NCBI GenBank assembly: GCA_025766275.1
Contig: JAFKAC010000092.1
Span: 62,001 to 126,000 of the forward strand
DNA: 64,000 bases
Direction of reading: 5' to 3'
DNA from: Lactarius indigo
Lineage: Eukaryota; Basidiomycota; Agaricomycetes; Russulales; Russulaceae
Position 1 is the stretch's first letter. Every line of letters starts with the position of its first letter. The position numbers were made by a program, and so were the translations under genes. A model generated the notes under the pieces. It was not told where the DNA came from. It worked only from the letters and a program-made list of their open reading frames with translations, and ran no database searches. This document shows, in pieces, positions 21,335 to 30,044 of this stretch.

Positions 21335-22463
21335 CCTTCCAAATTTTCCGAAGCTGTGAAAAACGAGGTCAGTTTGCGATATCCTTTTGTGTTTTCAATC
21401 TGATACTTTTTCTTTCATAGCGGCCCTCTTGGCAGGGATTAGGGTATGTCACCGAGTCTATCCTAGCTGATCAGAGTCCAGGTGCACACATCGACGATCC
21501 ATCTGGTGTTGCCAGCGGCAGTGGTCTTTCTGTTTCTATTGGTGCCACCTCTGTCCATGTACCGCTTCCGAAGCTGGAGTCAAATGACTCAGCTACTGTG
21601 CTCTCAGGTATTTGGTTCCGTTTTTTGCTTTCTTGGTGGCTGACGCTGAGGCAGTTGCGGCTCCGATGCCAGACGAGAACTTCGTGAACCCGACCACCAC
21701 GCCGGAGTCATCCAGGCCTGTGGCTGTATGGCCCGCCGATACGAATCTGCTATTCGCACCGGGGTCTAAGAAAGTTATGCTGACTCTCCAGTACCTGCTC
21801 GTCCGTTCGGTCCTCCAAGATGCTGTTGAATATATGCGGGCATATCTCGTGCTTACTGACACATTCCCAGACACCACTGATGCCATTTCCTTTGCACGCG
21901 ACTCACTCATGACCGCTGCCGAGGGCAATCAACATGATACAACAACCATCTGTGAGCGACTCCAACAGGACGCCAAATACCTCACCCACCTCCTTCCAGT
22001 CGTACGTTCTACTCTCACATATGAGACGCCAACCACGCCACTCAGTCTGTTGACAGCCACGTGCCCGGATATCCCGGATTCGTGCCGAAGCCAAGGAGCG
22101 CTGTGGCACGCTCTGCGTTCCACAGATCTGTGCCCTTGGCCCCTCAACGGAAATTGCTCGTGTTATCCAGAAGCAACTCAATGGCTATAATTACACATTC
22201 CCGTATGCGATGCTAGTGAGTGTCCAATTACTTATTGACACCATCTAACAACCTTTCAGGGCATTGCAGCTCCTGATGGAATTCCCAGGCGCACGCGGCC
22301 TTACCGAAATGACCGCATCATCTCAGTCATTCGGGATCTCTATTTTGCTGGTGGAACCTGTTCTTTCGCCACCCGTTTTGAAGACCAGTTCCCAACACAT
22401 CAAGGCCCCGATGGTGTCATAAGTCAAGAGGTTCCGATATCAATGGTGGCTTTGGTCGCCACG

Positions 22464-22852
22464 TGTCACGATCACGTGACATCACGGTCACGCGTCACAA
22501 ACGCCAGCGGACAAGTATTGCGAAAGACTGACTCAGAATATCAGAAGTAGCACGCCTTATGGTGCTATCATGTATGTGTCATAGAAAACAGCCACGTAAA
22601 CCCCAGTATTGTATGAGTATAAAAGTAGTTGAGTAGCCAAGTAGATAACTTGTCTACTCTTAGTCCATTGAATCCAATCTACAGTTGCCTTGTCATTCCT
22701 TGTCCGAATTCCCCTCTCTCGTGCGATTGCCTTTGGCTTGAGCCACGAAACCCCCGACTTTGACTTAGTCCTTGACTAAGTCTCGACTCTACTTGCCCTT
22801 GCCTTGGGCCCGAACTCGAACGCGTCACGGACGGTCCGTTGGAACCGTGACA
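22464..22852 (+). repeat. G3 5' LTR
   Basis: 389 bp. TATAAAA at 22618-22624, and 34 bases later GTCTACTCTTA (22652-22662), the predicted 5' end of the RNA. Confidence 0.93.
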
Positions 22853-22863
22853 TAAGAGTAGAC
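22853..22863 (+). promoter_or_regulatory. G3 primer binding site (self-priming type)
   Basis: TAAGAGTAGAC starts at the first base after the LTR and is exactly complementary to GTCTACTCTTA at 22652-22662. It also begins a small local hairpin (TAAGAGT / ACTCTTA, 22853-22871). Confidence 0.75.
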
Positions 22864-22880
22864 CACTCTTACCCAGCCAC

Positions 22881-23435
22881 GAACGAGGCGCAAGTCGTTC
22901 TCACGAACTACTGGTCGAGACGCTTGATCTCTCCTGTAGCCCGAGACCCCTGAACTGCTGTAGGAAAGGACGATAGATCCTCCTCACACGAACGAACCCC
23001 GATTGCCGCAGAACGAGGCGAAAAGCGTTCCCAGAAAACCGCGAATTACAGAATGAGGCAATCGCCCTCCTCTGTAACCAGAACCGTGCGCGTAACAGTT
23101 CCCGAGTGGACGCGTAGCACACCGACACTCAGTACGATCGATACTGCGAGTCACCAACGAAACCGAACCACGATGGATAATCTTAGAACGAAAACTGTTG
23201 CTGTCGGACGAGACAAAACGCGTCCTCACGAAATCGCGACTTGTGCACATGACAGTCCCGGCGCGGACGTACAGCACCCAGAGTCAGGACACACGACGGA
23301 TAACCTTCGACAACACCGAACCGAAATCGCTGCTGCTGGACGAGGCGGAAAGCGTCCCACGAACCGAGACACCACTAATGATTTGAGACAACACGAATAT
23401 ATTGAACCAACTAGCGGACACAACGTAAAGTGTCC
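22881..23435 (+). ncRNA. G3 set of five 20-nt hairpins (leader and early ORF)
   Basis: Five 20-nt units, each a 5-bp stem with a 10-nt loop: 22881-22900 (GAACG/CGTTC), 23011-23030 (GAACG/CGTTC), 23206-23225 (GGACG/CGTCC), 23338-23357 (GGACG/CGTCC), 23416-23435 (GGACA/TGTCC). Loops are similar (AGGCGNAAAG-like in three). Stem changes are compensatory. The first two are in the untranslated leader, the others in the first long frame. A packaging or dimerisation signal is one possible role; this is inference. Confidence 0.5.
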
Positions 23436-24588
23436 GACAGATAGAACGGCACCCTCGAACCGCGCAACGTACTGCGCAAACGAACGACGTACAGAACGGA
23501 ACCTGAACAACCCCCGGAAAGAGTCAGTGATACTCGAGCAGCCCACGACGCCAGTGAACAAACACGGACGACTCACGGTACAAGCGCAAAGCAATGCGAC
23601 GACACAGAACTTGAAGAACCCCACGCTCAACGAATCGAGCGAACAGGTACAGCCGTGCGCGAAACCTACGAGGGGACGCGTATTCGAACGACACAGCACA
23701 GAACCAGTAGGAACGCCGCCCAGAGAGCACGACAGCCGAATAGTCGGATGTCAGCGGATAGAACACGACAGGCGCAAAAAAGACCAACGTACGGACATGC
23801 AGGAATCGATGAACGCCTCATCGATAACAAAGAATTACGCCCCACATGCGAATCCCGAACCACGATCAAGCGCTTCTTGGACGGAAGCACGATACGGAAT
23901 CTCAGGACCTAACAGCGAAACAGACCACGACGTAGAGGAAGTCATTCGACTCCCGAACGAGGCTCGACTGCCCAAAGAAAAAGGCCGACCGATCCCCGAA
24001 ACCGATTGCGCACCTGGACAGGAAGAACAAACAAGTATCAGCAGAACAGGTGTCGTCCGAACCCCGAACGATAACCGACAGACGGATGAATCACGAGAGT
24101 ACGACTCCCAGAGACAACGATACGAGTCCCCAGAGACACCCCTTCGGAAACACGACAGAACTAATATGGACTCACATACCTGCGAACACGACGCGAAACG
24201 CTTGATCGACGAAGGGGAGTCGAAAGATGAGGAATCAGTGACAAGAGATCACTCCCGGTCCGCGAACTTCGAATCACAATCGATTACTTCTCAGACAGAA
24301 GTGCGACGGGACCCTCGATCAGAGATCCTGATAACAGATAGCGAGACAAAGAGTGGGAACCTCTACGACGACGAGTCAACGGAAGACCCAGAAGTATCGA
24401 AAAACGAAACGATGCCACATGCCTGGCAGGCGGTCGTCAGAAATGCAAAGGACACGACAAGGAAATACCTGCCGAACTTGTACGACGGACACGTGAAAAA
24501 CAGTCAAGTCGAAGCCCGTGTAGAACCACTACACGAGGAGACGCAAAGAATGATGCATGAAAAACGACCAAGTCGAAGCCCGTGTTAG
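23053..24588 (+). CDS. G3 first long frame, function unknown
   Basis: 511 codons from an ATG 200 bases after the LTR to a TAG at 24586-24588. The product is very hydrophilic, rich in Arg, Thr, Asn, Asp and Glu, with no capsid or other domain that I recognise. The strand is poor in T here, which lowers the chance of stop codons, so length alone is weak evidence of coding. The position fits gag. After the TAG the same frame is open for another 1535 codons with no other stop, so a readthrough product is possible. The zinc knuckle that would belong to gag lies after the stop. Confidence 0.5.
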   Translation: MRQSPSSVTRTVRVTVPEWTRSTPTLSTIDTASHQRNRTTMDNLRTKTVAVGRDKTRPHEIATCAHDSPGADVQHPESGHTTDNLRQHRTEIAAAGRGGKRPTNRDTTNDLRQHEYIEPTSGHNVKCPTDRTAPSNRATYCANERRTERNLNNPRKESVILEQPTTPVNKHGRLTVQAQSNATTQNLKNPTLNESSEQVQPCAKPTRGRVFERHSTEPVGTPPREHDSRIVGCQRIEHDRRKKDQRTDMQESMNASSITKNYAPHANPEPRSSASWTEARYGISGPNSETDHDVEEVIRLPNEARLPKEKGRPIPETDCAPGQEEQTSISRTGVVRTPNDNRQTDESREYDSQRQRYESPETPLRKHDRTNMDSHTCEHDAKRLIDEGESKDEESVTRDHSRSANFESQSITSQTEVRRDPRSEILITDSETKSGNLYDDESTEDPEVSKNETMPHAWQAVVRNAKDTTRKYLPNLYDGHVKNSQVEARVEPLHEETQRMMHEKRPSRSPC

Positions 24589-24732
24589 ATCGTTACACGC
24601 GGAGACGCACCGGATGACGTACGCATCAACCAGATAAGACGAAGCCCGTACCGACAGGGTGTACGAGGAGACGCACTAAATAATCAAAGAATAAGCCGAA
24701 GCCCGTGCGATATAAACGCACGAGGAGACGCA
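24511..24732 (+). ncRNA. G3 four 35-nt stem-loop repeats with covarying stems
   Basis: Four units of exactly 35 nt at 24511-24545, 24575-24609, 24641-24675 and 24698-24732. Each starts GAAGCC and ends GGAGACGCA. Between these the stems are CGTGTAG/CTACACG, CGTGT/ACACG, CGTAC/GTACG and CGTGCG/CGCACG: the sequences differ but pairing is kept. Unit 2 carries the TAG that ends the first frame in its loop. Units 2-4 are read in one frame and unit 1 in another, so protein repetition does not explain the conservation. They span the junction between the two G3 coding parts. Confidence 0.65.
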
Positions 24733-27700
24733 CCAGACGACCAAAGCACTACACCCGTCAAGGTAATAAAAATGAATCGGAACGAACCAGTTTCGAGAAA
24801 TGCGAAAGCAAACTCCCATCTGAAAACAGTACCGCGACCCCCGCAAAACAACCGAACCAAAGAAACACCTAGACACGAACAGCGTCGACAGGAAAGACAA
24901 TGCCTCCAGTGTAAAGGACCAGGACATCAGGTTCGCGAATGCCCGGCCAAGCAAATGTCGACGGAACAGGTCGCAACCGAAATTCGAAGGATGAACGCCG
25001 CTGCCAGGCGAAAGACGATCGCACGGATGCTGGGAATCGACGAGATCACCCTGAAACAAATCGTGACCGGACTCCGAAGTGCGGACGTCAATACGCGACG
25101 AAAAGTGGTATCACGACTCGCAGAAAGACTGGAAAGCGAACGGAAGGATGAGAGCGCCGGAAGCGATGAGGGTACGGCAGTAGAAGCACTCACAATTCAT
25201 ATGCCCGTGAAAGAACACCACGACAAAGTTGCTAAACTCGCGCCGGAGACGTTGAACAACCCCGACAACCAAAGCGAAAAGAGAAATGAAACCCCGGACG
25301 GACGCATCAAAATCCACGAAATTACGTCGATTAAAGTGATCGCGACAAACGGAGAAGAACATCGAGACGACGCGGTTGCAATGAACGACTCGAGAACCTC
25401 GGACAGAGTCACCAATCACAGTCGAAAGGGGAGATTGAACCTCGAACTAGAATTCTGCGAACTTCACCCCATCACCAGTATAAGCAAAGCATCGAACCAA
25501 CGAAACGATATAGTTCTTGCGTACCGAGAAACGACCCAATGGGAATCACTCACCTACACAACACCTCCATGCGCCATGAATACAAGGGAAACTCGACCGA
25601 CAATCAGTCGGAACAACAAAGAAATACCCGAAGTAGAGCGGTCCAGCACTTCGCAACGAGGCACCAGGGTCGACGCCATCATACAACAGACAACGAAACA
25701 ACGCCAGGAGAGAAAGAGAAGAAAGTCATTAGGAGAGCGATACGCAGACCGGGCGACGACGCCACCGGAAGAAATCAGACGGAAATTCCCACCACAACGA
25801 AACAACGATCATGTGACCGCATTAGCACCTGATAAATCAACGATCACATCGAACGAGGTATACTCGTTAAACAAATTTAGACGCTTAAACGATCCTACGA
25901 CGGGATGCTTCGCTAGACCACGTCTTTACGAATCTCAGTCACCCCTACGACTGCACTACAAACCAACAAATCAGTTAGTGACATGGAATACGCATACAAT
26001 CGTACTTATCTCAGACATCTGGGACCAGCTGACCGAGAGAGTACCCTCCACTGCGCTCGACAAACGTCTAATGTACAGTGTCATCTGGAGTGAGCGTACG
26101 AAACAACGGCCGGTCACAATTGACACCTCCGAGAAACTGTCTGAACTAACAATCGTGTCTCGGAATTACCAGACAGAGCTATGCACTTGCCTGAACAATG
26201 TACTGACTTTGTTCACACCCGACTACGCACGACGCCAACTATTCTGTGCCTTTAATACGGACAGACGGGACTACCTCGGGCGACACGACGGATTACGAAC
26301 ACTCTCTAACAGTAAACATATTTGCTGTACCCTTGCGGCTCTTACACAGCAACAACCACGTACTATGTGTTGTACGACACCTACCCACCCTCTCTTGCAA
26401 AACAACGCACCCTTATCAAGGATGATGAGACGCACTACATCGTTCAACACCCTTCTTAACATCGCCCGCTCGCACCCCGTACGTCGACAAACCGACGCCT
26501 TGCGGTACGTTATCAACGCCACTTTTACGCGGATCGATGATCGGAAGAAAACACCGACCATCGCCTACCTTCCACCATTACCCTCCCCAATCGATCGTTG
26601 CCACTCCGCGTACGATCGCGAACTCTTCGCGCTGATACATGCTCTCGCACATTGGCGACGTATGCTCGTCAACACACGGTACCCGGTCATTACCCTCGCG
26701 AATCTCCATCGCCACCGGGTCCCCCACCTCATCCTGACGGACTACGACCTTCAACATCGTCACGTCCGTAACACGCATCTTCATACCGCTAGTCTTTCGC
26801 GCCGCCCTGCCCTTACTTCGCCCAATACCGACATTTTTACTGTTGTCGTTCTGCCCTTGTCGCGCCTCCTCATGTCCACTCAGTCCGTCACGTCCGACGT
26901 TCTTTCCCTCCGCCCCCCAACATATGTCGCTGCCGACCCTCGGTCCTGCGGTGCCTGCCTTGTGATCGCGGACGATCCCCTTCTGAGGAGGGGGGTATTT
27001 CAGTCGCTGCACGACTTAATCACCATGAAATACCCAGACAAGGACAAAAACCTCCCTAAATTACCCCACGCATCGTTGTCGACCATCGACCCACGACGAA
27101 ATACACTCCGCATCAATACTTTCATCCGAGACTTCAACGCTAAGACCCCCAAGTCTCTCGATTTCGCTACCACCACTAATCAAAGATGTCCCGAAATCAG
27201 AATCATCACACTAACAAAAGAAAACTGTGGCGTCGAAAAGACGACTAACGGGTATGGTAACCGTAAGCCACCACGCCACGGACTGCCAAACGAGACACCA
27301 TCCAAACCTCGATGGTACTACAAACAAACAACGCAGACACTAGTAACGCGAACCGCCCACAACGCACGGCCGTCCGAAGAAACAACACGGTCCTCATACG
27401 AGATACTCACAGGGTCCCTACCCTTGACACGTCGACAGACATCCATCATCGCGCGAACAAGCGACGAATGTCTCGCCATGCGGAACACGTTCCGCAGAAA
27501 TCTCTCATCAATTATAGCGAGTAGAAAAAGATCGATCAGAAATCATCAAACGACACACGGCGGACTCACGCCACAATCATGTAAACCGTCTCAGACCCCA
27601 GATAAGACACGTTCACTGAGGCTGGGGAAAACCCACAACGCGTTCTATGAGGAATTGATCATCCCTGATCGTACAATCAATACCATCAGAAGCCAAAAGG

Positions 27701-29193
27701 TACAATCCCCGCTCCAATCAATTCCGGAAAACACCAAACGAAGCAACAAGCGAACCTCTGGCCATCCGCCACGAGACAGGAAGAGGACGCCACTAATTCA
27801 GATGCCCTCGGGACGTCGAACCACCATACACCAGGAAACTGTAGACGACGTCTATATACCAGCATGGTTCGTGCAGTATAAAAGACAAGTACAGTCAACC
27901 GTCGAGCCCACCACCTTGAGCTCCCCACTAATGCAGGAACACCGCTCACAGTCTCTAACCAGTACAGCAGAACGGGCTCCCAGTCAATGGACCTTCGAAT
28001 CAGAAACTCTTGCGCCTCTTCCCATCGATACCACTCGACCCACCTGTCCGTCACCTCAGCATCCACCTCCTGACCCTACAGTAGACGAGACGGAACGACC
28101 AGCCTCCGTCCTCAATAATGATGCTAACAAAGTAACTACCGGCATGGGAGGCGAACCATCGCCGACTCAGGTCGATCAACGAACTACGACTCTCAAACGA
28201 CACTACCTGTACGACCTTCCGAGTGCGGATGCTATATTTACAACAAACGACTTCGAGTTTCGCGTCCACAGTTATTTCTTCATACGCGAGTCATTACATT
28301 TCCAACGACTTTGGGGAATCCCCGGGTCGAGCCTCAAAAAACCCATCTACGTAGCAAGCGAAGGACCGGTCTCAGCCGGGACTGACGTCGTTGAAATATA
28401 TCACGTCGACCTTGACGACGTAACGTCCGAGGAATTCGCGCTGCTCTTGTGGGTTTTCTATAACCCGACACACTCAGTCTACGAGGCTACCGCACGGGAA
28501 TGGACGCTAATCCTCCGATTAGCACAGAAGTGGGGGTTAGCTGCAGTCGAAGCACTGTGCTGGAGAGAACTTCTAAACAACGACAACATTACTCGCTCTC
28601 GTCTACAGGTACCACGCAACCGATCTCCTTGTACGAACAATGATATTCGTCACCTTCCCCACCCACGAATGGTCCAGACGCAGTCGACCACCCCCAACGA
28701 TTCCGACGAAGTTCGTCGCCCACGCGCGATCCACGCGCAACCGACCACCTCTAACGAACCAGAACCCGGAACGCGACAGCATCTACCCGTCGTAATCGAT
28801 CTCGTCGGGGATCACAACCTGACGCCATCACGAGAACAACCTAACGACCGCCGAGGCACACGAACCGGTACTTACCATTGCCGCTACTGCCATGGTATCG
28901 GACACACCAAAGCCTTCTGTCGCCAGCCCCATGCTCGGTGTACTCCACAGCGACGTTGTCCCATTCCACCTCGCCACCCCTATTACGGACTCCGATGCCC
29001 TACGTCGTCGACTTCGCCCGCTAACGAACGCACCCGTACATGGGTACGCGACTCGCTCTCCCCCACCCGCGCGATCCAACCGACCACACGCCCACGACAT
29101 CGCCGCCATCACACCGCAGTTGACAGTCAACCAGCAAATGACTACGAATATCCCTACGACGTCGACTGGAAGGCCGTCGACCGAAGCCCTTGA
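24589..29193 (+). CDS. G3 second long frame: zinc knuckle, RNase H-like remnant, BTB/POZ domain
   Basis: First ATG at 24772 (1473 codons), but the frame is open from 24589, straight after the TAG. Residues counted from 24772: CCHC knuckle CLQCKGPGHQVREC at 44-57; an RNase H-like stretch near 575-650 (CHSAYDRELFALIHALAHWR, the part that follows the YxRxxLS site in gypsy elements) lacking the usual catalytic Asp context; an integrase-tail-like segment near 850-890 (YEILTGSLPLTRRQ); a fungal BTB/POZ domain at about 1140-1270 (FEFRVHSYFFIRESLHFQRL, DDVTSEEFALLLWVFYNP, EWTLILRLAQKWGL); and a second Cys/His cluster (CRYCHGIGHTKAFC) at about 1369-1382. No YMDD or DDE motif is seen. The BTB segment resembles host BTB proteins of mushrooms, so capture of a host exon is likely. 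It ends 36 bases before the 3' LTR. Confidence 0.65.
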   Translation: MVTRGDAPDDVRINQIRRSPYRQGVRGDALNNQRISRSPCDINARGDAPDDQSTTPVKVIKMNRNEPVSRNAKANSHLKTVPRPPQNNRTKETPRHEQRRQERQCLQCKGPGHQVRECPAKQMSTEQVATEIRRMNAAARRKTIARMLGIDEITLKQIVTGLRSADVNTRRKVVSRLAERLESERKDESAGSDEGTAVEALTIHMPVKEHHDKVAKLAPETLNNPDNQSEKRNETPDGRIKIHEITSIKVIATNGEEHRDDAVAMNDSRTSDRVTNHSRKGRLNLELEFCELHPITSISKASNQRNDIVLAYRETTQWESLTYTTPPCAMNTRETRPTISRNNKEIPEVERSSTSQRGTRVDAIIQQTTKQRQERKRRKSLGERYADRATTPPEEIRRKFPPQRNNDHVTALAPDKSTITSNEVYSLNKFRRLNDPTTGCFARPRLYESQSPLRLHYKPTNQLVTWNTHTIVLISDIWDQLTERVPSTALDKRLMYSVIWSERTKQRPVTIDTSEKLSELTIVSRNYQTELCTCLNNVLTLFTPDYARRQLFCAFNTDRRDYLGRHDGLRTLSNSKHICCTLAALTQQQPRTMCCTTPTHPLLQNNAPLSRMMRRTTSFNTLLNIARSHPVRRQTDALRYVINATFTRIDDRKKTPTIAYLPPLPSPIDRCHSAYDRELFALIHALAHWRRMLVNTRYPVITLANLHRHRVPHLILTDYDLQHRHVRNTHLHTASLSRRPALTSPNTDIFTVVVLPLSRLLMSTQSVTSDVLSLRPPTYVAADPRSCGACLVIADDPLLRRGVFQSLHDLITMKYPDKDKNLPKLPHASLSTIDPRRNTLRINTFIRDFNAKTPKSLDFATTTNQRCPEIRIITLTKENCGVEKTTNGYGNRKPPRHGLPNETPSKPRWYYKQTTQTLVTRTAHNARPSEETTRSSYEILTGSLPLTRRQTSIIARTSDECLAMRNTFRRNLSSIIASRKRSIRNHQTTHGGLTPQSCKPSQTPDKTRSLRLGKTHNAFYEELIIPDRTINTIRSQKVQSPLQSIPENTKRSNKRTSGHPPRDRKRTPLIQMPSGRRTTIHQETVDDVYIPAWFVQYKRQVQSTVEPTTLSSPLMQEHRSQSLTSTAERAPSQWTFESETLAPLPIDTTRPTCPSPQHPPPDPTVDETERPASVLNNDANKVTTGMGGEPSPTQVDQRTTTLKRHYLYDLPSADAIFTTNDFEFRVHSYFFIRESLHFQRLWGIPGSSLKKPIYVASEGPVSAGTDVVEIYHVDLDDVTSEEFALLLWVFYNPTHSVYEATAREWTLILRLAQKWGLAAVEALCWRELLNNDNITRSRLQVPRNRSPCTNNDIRHLPHPRMVQTQSTTPNDSDEVRRPRAIHAQPTTSNEPEPGTRQHLPVVIDLVGDHNLTPSREQPNDRRGTRTGTYHCRYCHGIGHTKAFCRQPHARCTPQRRCPIPPRHPYYGLRCPTSSTSPANERTRTWVRDSLSPTRAIQPTTRPRHRRHHTAVDSQPANDYEYPYDVDWKAVDRSP

Positions 29194-29194
29194 C

Positions 29195-29212
29195 TCATTC
29201 GCGGACGAATGA
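29195..29212 (+). other. G3 hairpin after the final stop
   Basis: TCATTCG-CGGA-CGAATGA, a perfect 7-bp stem with a tetraloop immediately after the stop codon and before the polypurine tract, the same location as the hairpins of G2, G4 and G5. Confidence 0.55.
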
Positions 29213-29229
29213 ACCTAGAAAGGGGGCTA

Positions 29230-29507
29230 TGTCACGATCACGTGACATCACGGTCACGCGTCACAAACGCCAGCGGACAAGTATTGCGAAAGACTGACTC
29301 AGAATATCAGAAGTAGCACGCCTTATGGTGCTATCATGTATGTGTCATAGAAAACAGCCACGTAAACCCCAGTATTGTATGAGTATAAAAGTAGTTGAGT
29401 AGCCAAGTAGATAACTTGTCTACTCTTAGTCCATTGAATCCAATCTACAGTTGCCTTGTCATTCCTTGTCCGAATTCCCCTCTCTCGTGCGATTGCCTTT
29501 GGCTTGA
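29230..29507 (+). repeat. G3 3' LTR, first part
   Basis: First 278 bases of the 3' LTR up to the G4 insertion. The last five bases, CTTGA, are the G4 target duplication. The rest is at 45062-45172. Confidence 0.93.
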
Positions 29508-30011
29508 TGTTACGCTCCACCGGCATTGGTCCGACTTGGACTTCTAGAGGGGCGTAGCTGACTTAGTAAAGGCGAATGGGGGTCACGTGTTAACCCAACG
29601 CAAGCTGAACAGGGGCCCACTTGGCACACTCTGCAGCGAAAGGATGGAAGATAAGTATCCCTTGGTAGATACAAGTAGAGGCACGCTTAGTCCGAGACTA
29701 AGGCAAGATGGACGAGTCAATTGGTGGATTGAAGAAGACCAAGATGGGGACTCTTGGTCTTCCGAGTCAACTACTTATACAGGTACGCGCGGGCTTTAAA
29801 GCGCCGCTGGAATAGTAAGCAACCAATAGCGTAACTAGCTTGAACCCTAGTACAGCTATCCTAGGAATGAGTCATACATGAGTCACAATCACATGCGAAC
29901 TACTATGCTGACTGATGCGATGTAAGAGTCCATGACTAATGCTGATACTGGACCGTAGTCATAACCGGTCGTGAGTTGTGTGTAATGAGTCGTCAAGTTC
30001 GTACCGTAACA
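29508..30011 (-). repeat. G4 3' LTR
   Basis: 504 bp, TGTTACGCTCC...CCGTAACA on the plus strand, matching 44553-45056. Confidence 0.95.
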
Positions 30012-30028
30012 TCACCCCCTTTTCAGGA

Positions 30029-30044
30029 GTGAGGCCCACCTCAC
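30029..30044 (-). other. G4 hairpin at the pol stop
   Basis: On the minus strand GTGAGG-TGGG-CCTCAC, a 6-bp stem with the same TGGG loop as G2 but a different closing pair. Confidence 0.55.

Noticed and set aside
13626..21339. Target duplication for G2
   Set aside because: GATTG and CCTTC do not match even with a shift of a few bases, so I treat G2 as recombinant rather than force a TSD.
23226..23890. Several Cys/Arg-rich minus-strand frames inside G3
   Set aside because: They arise from the T-poor plus strand and have no homology that I recognise; the BTB and zinc knuckle evidence fixes the plus strand as coding.
24511..24732. Could the regular stem-loop units be a CRISPR array?
   Set aside because: Unit spacing is 64, 66 and 57 bases, the stems differ between units, the setting is a eukaryotic retroelement and there are no cas genes.
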